Assembly (NCBI GenBank): GCA_012842495.1
Contig: DUSS01000027.1
Span: 1 to 64,000, forward strand
Reading direction: 5' to 3'
Source: Candidatus Fermentithermobacillaceae bacterium
GTDB taxonomy: Bacteria > Bacillota > Sulfobacillia > Fermentithermobacillales > DUSS01
DNA length: 64,000 bases
In this document: positions 60,401 to 64,000 of the stretch, one piece after another
Position numbering within the stretch: position 1 is the stretch's first letter
Layout: each line of letters starts with the position of its first letter
Made by a program: the position numbers and the translations under genes
The notes under the pieces: model-generated
The model's input: only the letters and a program-made list of their open reading frames with translations
What the model was told of the DNA's origin: nothing
The model's database searches: none

Positions 60401-62071
60401 GGCGTATCGCGGGTCGCTTTCCTTTCGCATCGTGGCGTAATGGACCACCCCAGTGATTCCTCCGTTCGTACCGCGGGTATATGTCCTCTTGCCCCAATCG
60501 ATGCGATTAGTCTTGGCGGCCCACGTGAGTTCCGCGAGGGTCAGAACGTCGGGGTAGGTCTCGGAGCGTCTCACGTTCTGCCCCGCAGCGTCACGGCACC
60601 CGGTGACAACCGGGACGGGGATGCCCGCATCGGGCGTGGCTGTCGCGCCGGTCTTGTCGAGGCGGGTGAAGTCCACCTCTGCGACTGCAAACCGTTCAAG
60701 CTCGAACACCTCGTCCAGGGTGTATCTTCCGTGTGGGTCCGAGACGGTCGTGTATTGCACGCTACCGTCTTTGAACCGTGTCTTTACGGTTACGTTAGGG
60801 ATGCCGGGCTCCCCGGGGTTCTGTCTGGCATCTCCGTTTTCGTCGAAAAACACGGTACCCCTGATGTACCCGTACCATCTGGGTATCCCTACGTCTCCGA
60901 GATCCACCGTTTCCCCGGCCCCGACCTGCACCGTGCGGAACGACATGATGTGGTCAAGCGGTTCGTCCCATATTGCCATCTGGTACGTTCCGGGCGGGAC
61001 GTTCTCTATGAGGAAGCTCCCGTTGGTATCTCCCCTGCCCGTGTAGACCTGGCGGTCGGTCCTGCCGATATCGGTCAAAGCTATCCAGGGCCGGTCCACC
61101 GGCTCCCCCAGTACCAGGGGCCTTACCGGCGGTACAAACTCGATGATAGTGCGGACTCTTCCTTTGATCTTCCCCGTCTGCCAGGGCATTGAAGGGCCGA
61201 ACTCCATGGGTCTCACGAAACCGATCCAGACGAGGGCTGCCTTGAATCCTTCGCGCGGGCTGTACCCGTCGTTTCCCTCTTCGATCCACGCGTCGATGAC
61301 ATGGGTACCCTCGATGGTTGTCGTCTGGATCCAGTCAGTTCCATCAGGAGGGATAGCCTGGACTCCGTACTTGCCGGGAGGCAGATTTTCGATCACGGCA
61401 TCGCCGTTTGCGTCCGTAAGTATTTTGCCCCCGGTTCCGGGGATGGGCACGGGCATCCCGTTCTCGTCTCGTAGGAGACGACCGTCCGGACCGGTCTGGT
61501 ATTTAGTTCCAAGAGCGTTCCCGAAGTAGTCTACCGTGACCTGCCCTCGCGCGTCATGGATGATGATGTGAAAGCCTTCGAGTCCTGTCTCCAGCGGAAA
61601 GTCATCTTCGCCGTTGACGGGGGCGTTATCGTGAAATACATGAACTCTGATCTTTGACAGGGGAAGAGGGTGCGGAACGAGGTCTACCGTGACGTCAGTA
61701 TCCTGTCCTGCCACTTTGACCCAGGCTCCACCCATCTTGTAGCCACGTGCTCTCACGGAAACGACGTAGTCGCCGTCCGGGACCTCGACTACCGGAGGGA
61801 TATCCGGAGCCGCTTCGCCCGCCGCCACCACGCGGCTGTGGCTTGGGCCGGGCCTTAAGGATGGCAGCTTCGCGGGGTCCCGTTGGTCTTCAGGGACATC
61901 CACCTGGGGATCTCCTACATTGTTCTCGTTGACCACGAACTTGAATTCGGGTATCTGCAAGCCGGTAGCAGAATCTCTCGCAACCACTCTGAGCTTGCGT
62001 CCGCAAGCAGCTGCGCTGCCCCGGGGATCCGGTGGTTGTCTCCGCTGCGCAGTCCGCCACTCTTCCAGCAT
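57452..62071 (-). CDS. Giant multidomain protein: carboxypeptidase-regulatory/SdrD-B-like repeats, IPT/TIG-like domain, right-handed beta-helix
   Basis: RGTVFFDENGDARQNPGEPGIPNVTV; TVDGPRTVHVTGRGFGDNPGSVLLDDQ; YRTIQSAIDAASDGSLIVVAPGIYYE and following N-rich helix repeats; ATG at 62071 behind GGGAGG. Confidence 0.8.
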   Translation of the reverse strand: MLEEWRTAQRRQPPDPRGSAAACGRKLRVVARDSATGLQIPEFKFVVNENNVGDPQVDVPEDQRDPAKLPSLRPGPSHSRVVAAGEAAPDIPPVVEVPDGDYVVSVRARGYKMGGAWVKVAGQDTDVTVDLVPHPLPLSKIRVHVFHDNAPVNGEDDFPLETGLEGFHIIIHDARGQVTVDYFGNALGTKYQTGPDGRLLRDENGMPVPIPGTGGKILTDANGDAVIENLPPGKYGVQAIPPDGTDWIQTTTIEGTHVIDAWIEEGNDGYSPREGFKAALVWIGFVRPMEFGPSMPWQTGKIKGRVRTIIEFVPPVRPLVLGEPVDRPWIALTDIGRTDRQVYTGRGDTNGSFLIENVPPGTYQMAIWDEPLDHIMSFRTVQVGAGETVDLGDVGIPRWYGYIRGTVFFDENGDARQNPGEPGIPNVTVKTRFKDGSVQYTTVSDPHGRYTLDEVFELERFAVAEVDFTRLDKTGATATPDAGIPVPVVTGCRDAAGQNVRRSETYPDVLTLAELTWAAKTNRIDWGKRTYTRGTNGGITGVVHYATMRKESDPRYAVAEDFEPGVPGVTVNLYSALVDPETGEVTQGDLLSSVETDAWAHPTGCTTPEGEPVPCYEVPGISNQIRPGVFDGGYSFGGLAPGPYIVEVVPPPGYRVLDETSVNRGEGDDFAPAEGWAPDPMSPGASAVHAGESRPGGRSVSIPSAPKGHVPRGTWGKMPALMAPPSYFPVPDPPYYDPRRKIVEVREGLNATADFFIYTDVPVAGRIVGFLLDDVNIETDPAFIYYGEKRGIPDTPVGIRDFRGKLLTTVHSDINGVFEVLLPSTYTRNSPTPSGVVPAMYQVIGNDPGDPDRPNERYNPNYQTLKLVFDVWPGKTTYADVALFPITAFVARPGAQFSRPPGCDVPPGIPEVFRFDRVYVTVDGPRTVHVTGRGFGDNPGSVLLDDQSVLVTAWTDTSIAFEVPPDAGGPRQVTIVKDDGSRTCNAITLHVFDESYRPPVLEVPSPSYRTIQSAIDAASDGSLIVVAPGIYYESPIIYKNLKLQGHGAHDTVIDGRFFLSYEGEWLQRISSIDFDGPDLVPQDQVKELSRGQVVTFVARDGQYSSAFRTQLDGFTITGARGEEGGGVYVYAYCRHLILSNNVIRSNGGGFGGGVVVGKAYAGKCHNEGIRIHHNRIANNGGISLAGGIGIYSGAGGYEIDHNAICGNYSAEYGGGISHFGLSEGGKIHHNCLLFNSSFDEGGGILVGGEKPLPPAVVSQGSGEVDIFNNRIEGNVANDDGGGIRVLMAGKHRVRIYNNYIVNNVSTDLGGGIALDDSSYVCIYNNTIAKNITTATAEDSDGRPHAAGLASEPHSVPFMESLAPGEPAYSDPVLFNNIFWDNRAGFYDQTLNGGRGGIAGIGAPGDPNPVNVLDIEVSGIPAYLYPEHCCLSRPYPGGRDNQVGDPSFVREYDTSVTAVAFNMEPDFKSVKIVTVTPELQGDYHLTTASVLAIDRGTPSVTRVIEGNPVVFHAPADDYDGETRPQGAGYDTGADEYSGGL

Positions 62072-62219
62072 ACCTGATTCCTCCCGCGCCCCGGCAGGGG
62101 AAACATACTGATTAGTCACATACTACGCAGGCTGGGCGTGCAATGACACCACTAACGGCGAAAACACGGAGGCACGCCCGGCGCTGAACGTCGAGGACGA
62201 TCTAAGTCTTCACAAGCAC

Positions 62220-62248
62220 TTGCCTGATTTCACACGGAGTGGTACATT
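62220..62248 (+). promoter_or_regulatory. Candidate sigma-A promoter for the lipoprotein gene
   Basis: TTGCCT (62220-62225), 17 nt, TACATT (62243-62248). Confidence 0.4.
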
Positions 62249-62295
62249 TTGTTGTAGGTCCAATTTCCGTACTTAATTAAGGAAGGGAGCGTAAC

Positions 62296-63372
62296 ATGAG
62301 AAGACTGTTAGCGGCTTCAATGTTGCTGGCATTGGCGCTTGTAACTTTACCAGGCTGTTCGAGCGGCCCCACGGTGGCAAAGGTGGGCCTCGGGCACATT
62401 ACTTCTATAGCTAAGTCCACCGATCTGAAGGTTAACGAGGACGGGACGGTCACTCCCCCCACCGCTCAGGTCGACACCGTGATTGCCGTTGTAGCTTTTG
62501 ACAAAAACGGCAAGGTCGTAGCGGCGACCATTGATACCGCTCAGACCAAGGTAAAGTTCGACAAGGACCTTCAGGTTGCCAGCGACTTGGCGGAAGAAGG
62601 CAAAACCAAGGTAGAGCTGGGCGACGCTTACGGGATGGCCAAGGTCTCTAGCATCGGGAAGGAATGGTACCAGCAGATAGCTGAGTTCGAGAAGTGGATG
62701 GTAGGCAAGACAGTAGAGGAAATCAAAGCCCTCAAAGTTAAGCAGCGCGACGCTGCTCACCCGGCGGTACCTGATGTTCCCGAGCTGACCTCGCTTGTAA
62801 CCATAACGGTGCAAGATTACATCGCCGCCGTCGACGAGGCGTACAAGAACGCCGTGGACGTCCCGAAGGGAATCGCCAGCCTCGGTCTCGGGCACGTGAT
62901 AAGCATCAGCAAGTCCAGGGGCTACTCGGTCAAAGAAGATGGTACTGAGGTTTTGCCGGTGGCCCAGGTTGACACGACCATGGCGGGTGTCGCTTTCGAC
63001 AAGAACGGAAAGATCGTCAGCGCCCTGATCGACACCGCTCAGACCAAGGTCAACTACGACAAGGACGGCAAGGTCACGAACAAGACTGCCGAACTCAAGA
63101 CCAAGAAGGAGCTCGGCGATGCCTACGGGATGGCCAAGGCCTCATCGATCAAGAAGGAATGGTACCAGCAGATCGCCGAACTCGAGAAGTGGATGACCGG
63201 CAAGACGGTGGACGAGGTCAAGGCGATGAAGGTTAAGGAACGCGACGCTGCTCATCCGGCTGTGCCCGACGTCCCCGAACTCACTTCCTCTGTTACCATT
63301 ACGGTCCAGGATTACATCAAGGCCGTCGTCGAGGCTCGTGACAGGGCCAAGAGCGTAGTGCCCACCAAGTAA
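62296..63372 (+). CDS. Lipoprotein with two tandem copies of an about 166-aa domain (FMN-binding-like)
   Basis: Lipobox LVTLPGC; GLGHxxSISKS...DAYGMAKxSSIxKEWYQQIAExEKWM repeated, period 498 bp (62386 and 62884). Confidence 0.8.
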   Translation: MRRLLAASMLLALALVTLPGCSSGPTVAKVGLGHITSIAKSTDLKVNEDGTVTPPTAQVDTVIAVVAFDKNGKVVAATIDTAQTKVKFDKDLQVASDLAEEGKTKVELGDAYGMAKVSSIGKEWYQQIAEFEKWMVGKTVEEIKALKVKQRDAAHPAVPDVPELTSLVTITVQDYIAAVDEAYKNAVDVPKGIASLGLGHVISISKSRGYSVKEDGTEVLPVAQVDTTMAGVAFDKNGKIVSALIDTAQTKVNYDKDGKVTNKTAELKTKKELGDAYGMAKASSIKKEWYQQIAELEKWMTGKTVDEVKAMKVKERDAAHPAVPDVPELTSSVTITVQDYIKAVVEARDRAKSVVPTK

Positions 63373-63386
63373 GAGCTGCGGACTTC

Positions 63387-63425
63387 ACTCCCCCGCTCCG
63401 CTACGAGCGGGGGAGTTTTCTCTTT
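63387..63425 (+). terminator. Rho-independent terminator
   Basis: ACTCCCCCGCTC-CGCTAC-GAGCGGGGGAGT followed by TTTCTCTTT. Confidence 0.9.
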
Positions 63426-63514
63426 AGCTTCCGAGCATAGAGGTTTCTGTTAGCTTGAGATTAGCTCCAAGACGCAAGTAGCACCCATTTAAACGTGAAC
63501 AAGCGGTGACGTCG

Positions 63515-64000
63515 ATGATCAAAAAAAGGTCCGGGATTGTGCTGGCAGCTGTAACCGCGCTCATTGTGGCAGCCGGCTCTTTCTACTATCTCATGACCAG
63601 GAATCGATACCAGAAATATACCGACTCCTTCTTCGACACGTTTGACACCGTGGTCACGGTCGTGGCCTACACCAGGAACGAACAGGAGTTCAAGTCGTAT
63701 TTCGGAAAGATCCACGCTCGCTACCAGGAACTTCACCGGTTATACGACATCTATAACACTTACCCAGGCATAAACAACATCAAGACCATCAATGATAACG
63801 CAGGTGTAAAACCTGTCGTCGTTTCTAAGGAGATAATCGACCTAATCAAATTCTCCAAGGACTGGTACAATCGCACCGGTGGCAAAACCAACATCGCCAT
63901 GGGACCGGTCTTGAGGATATGGCACGAATACCGCCAGGAAGGCCAGGATGACCCCGCTAATGCGAAAATACCGCCTATGGAGGACTTACTCAAAGCCAAA
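63515..64000 (+). CDS. apbE: ApbE-family FAD:protein FMN transferase (truncated by window end)
   Basis: Signal anchor, then YTDSFFDTFDTVVTVVAYTRNEQEF, DIYNTYPGINNIKTINDNAG, GKTNIAMGPVLRIWHEYR. Confidence 0.8.
   Translation, partial: MIKKRSGIVLAAVTALIVAAGSFYYLMTRNRYQKYTDSFFDTFDTVVTVVAYTRNEQEFKSYFGKIHARYQELHRLYDIYNTYPGINNIKTINDNAGVKPVVVSKEIIDLIKFSKDWYNRTGGKTNIAMGPVLRIWHEYRQEGQDDPANAKIPPMEDLLKAK

Noticed and set aside
60440-61192. 250-aa plus-strand ORF
   Set aside because: Antisense to the giant multidomain protein

Overview
64 kb window, probably from a GC-rich, thermophile-like Firmicute (Clostridia or Limnochordia type; inferred from gene content only). Main contents, in order: (1) an ArsR-like regulator with an ABC-2 exporter at 0.2-3.1 kb; (2) lipoprotein, helix-hairpin-helix and D-aminoacylase genes plus prs; (3) a defence-like island at about 10.2-28 kb with a complete type 3 BREX locus (brxF-brxC-pglXI-brxHII-pglZ-brxA, minus strand), an ImmA/IrrE + DUF4411 (PIN) gene pair, and an unusual RNase HII/HIII-like / zinc-ribbon / PIN fusion protein; (4) a D-amino-acid/peptide scavenging cluster at 28-37.6 kb (oppABCDF, serine hydrolase, Thr/Ser dehydratase, N-acyl-D-amino-acid deacylase); (5) cysE-cysK behind a probable tRNA-Cys T-box leader; (6) malic enzyme, HD-GYP and M20 genes; (7) a SorC-regulated mannose/sorbose-type PTS with a fused IIC-IID, an aldolase and an alcohol dehydrogenase; (8) three consecutive multicopper-oxidase-like genes behind a 1.5-kaa multidomain protein, with copper-ligand motifs divided between proteins; (9) a duplicated-domain lipoprotein next to apbE. 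Gene remnants recur: an in-frame amber in a lipoprotein paralogue, an in-frame ochre in an AbrB gene, two malic-enzyme 3' fragments, an orphan D-aminoacylase leader, an M23 fragment and a frameshifted MCO. I saw no tRNA, rRNA, CRISPR array or transposase. All family calls come from reading motifs by eye; no database search was run.
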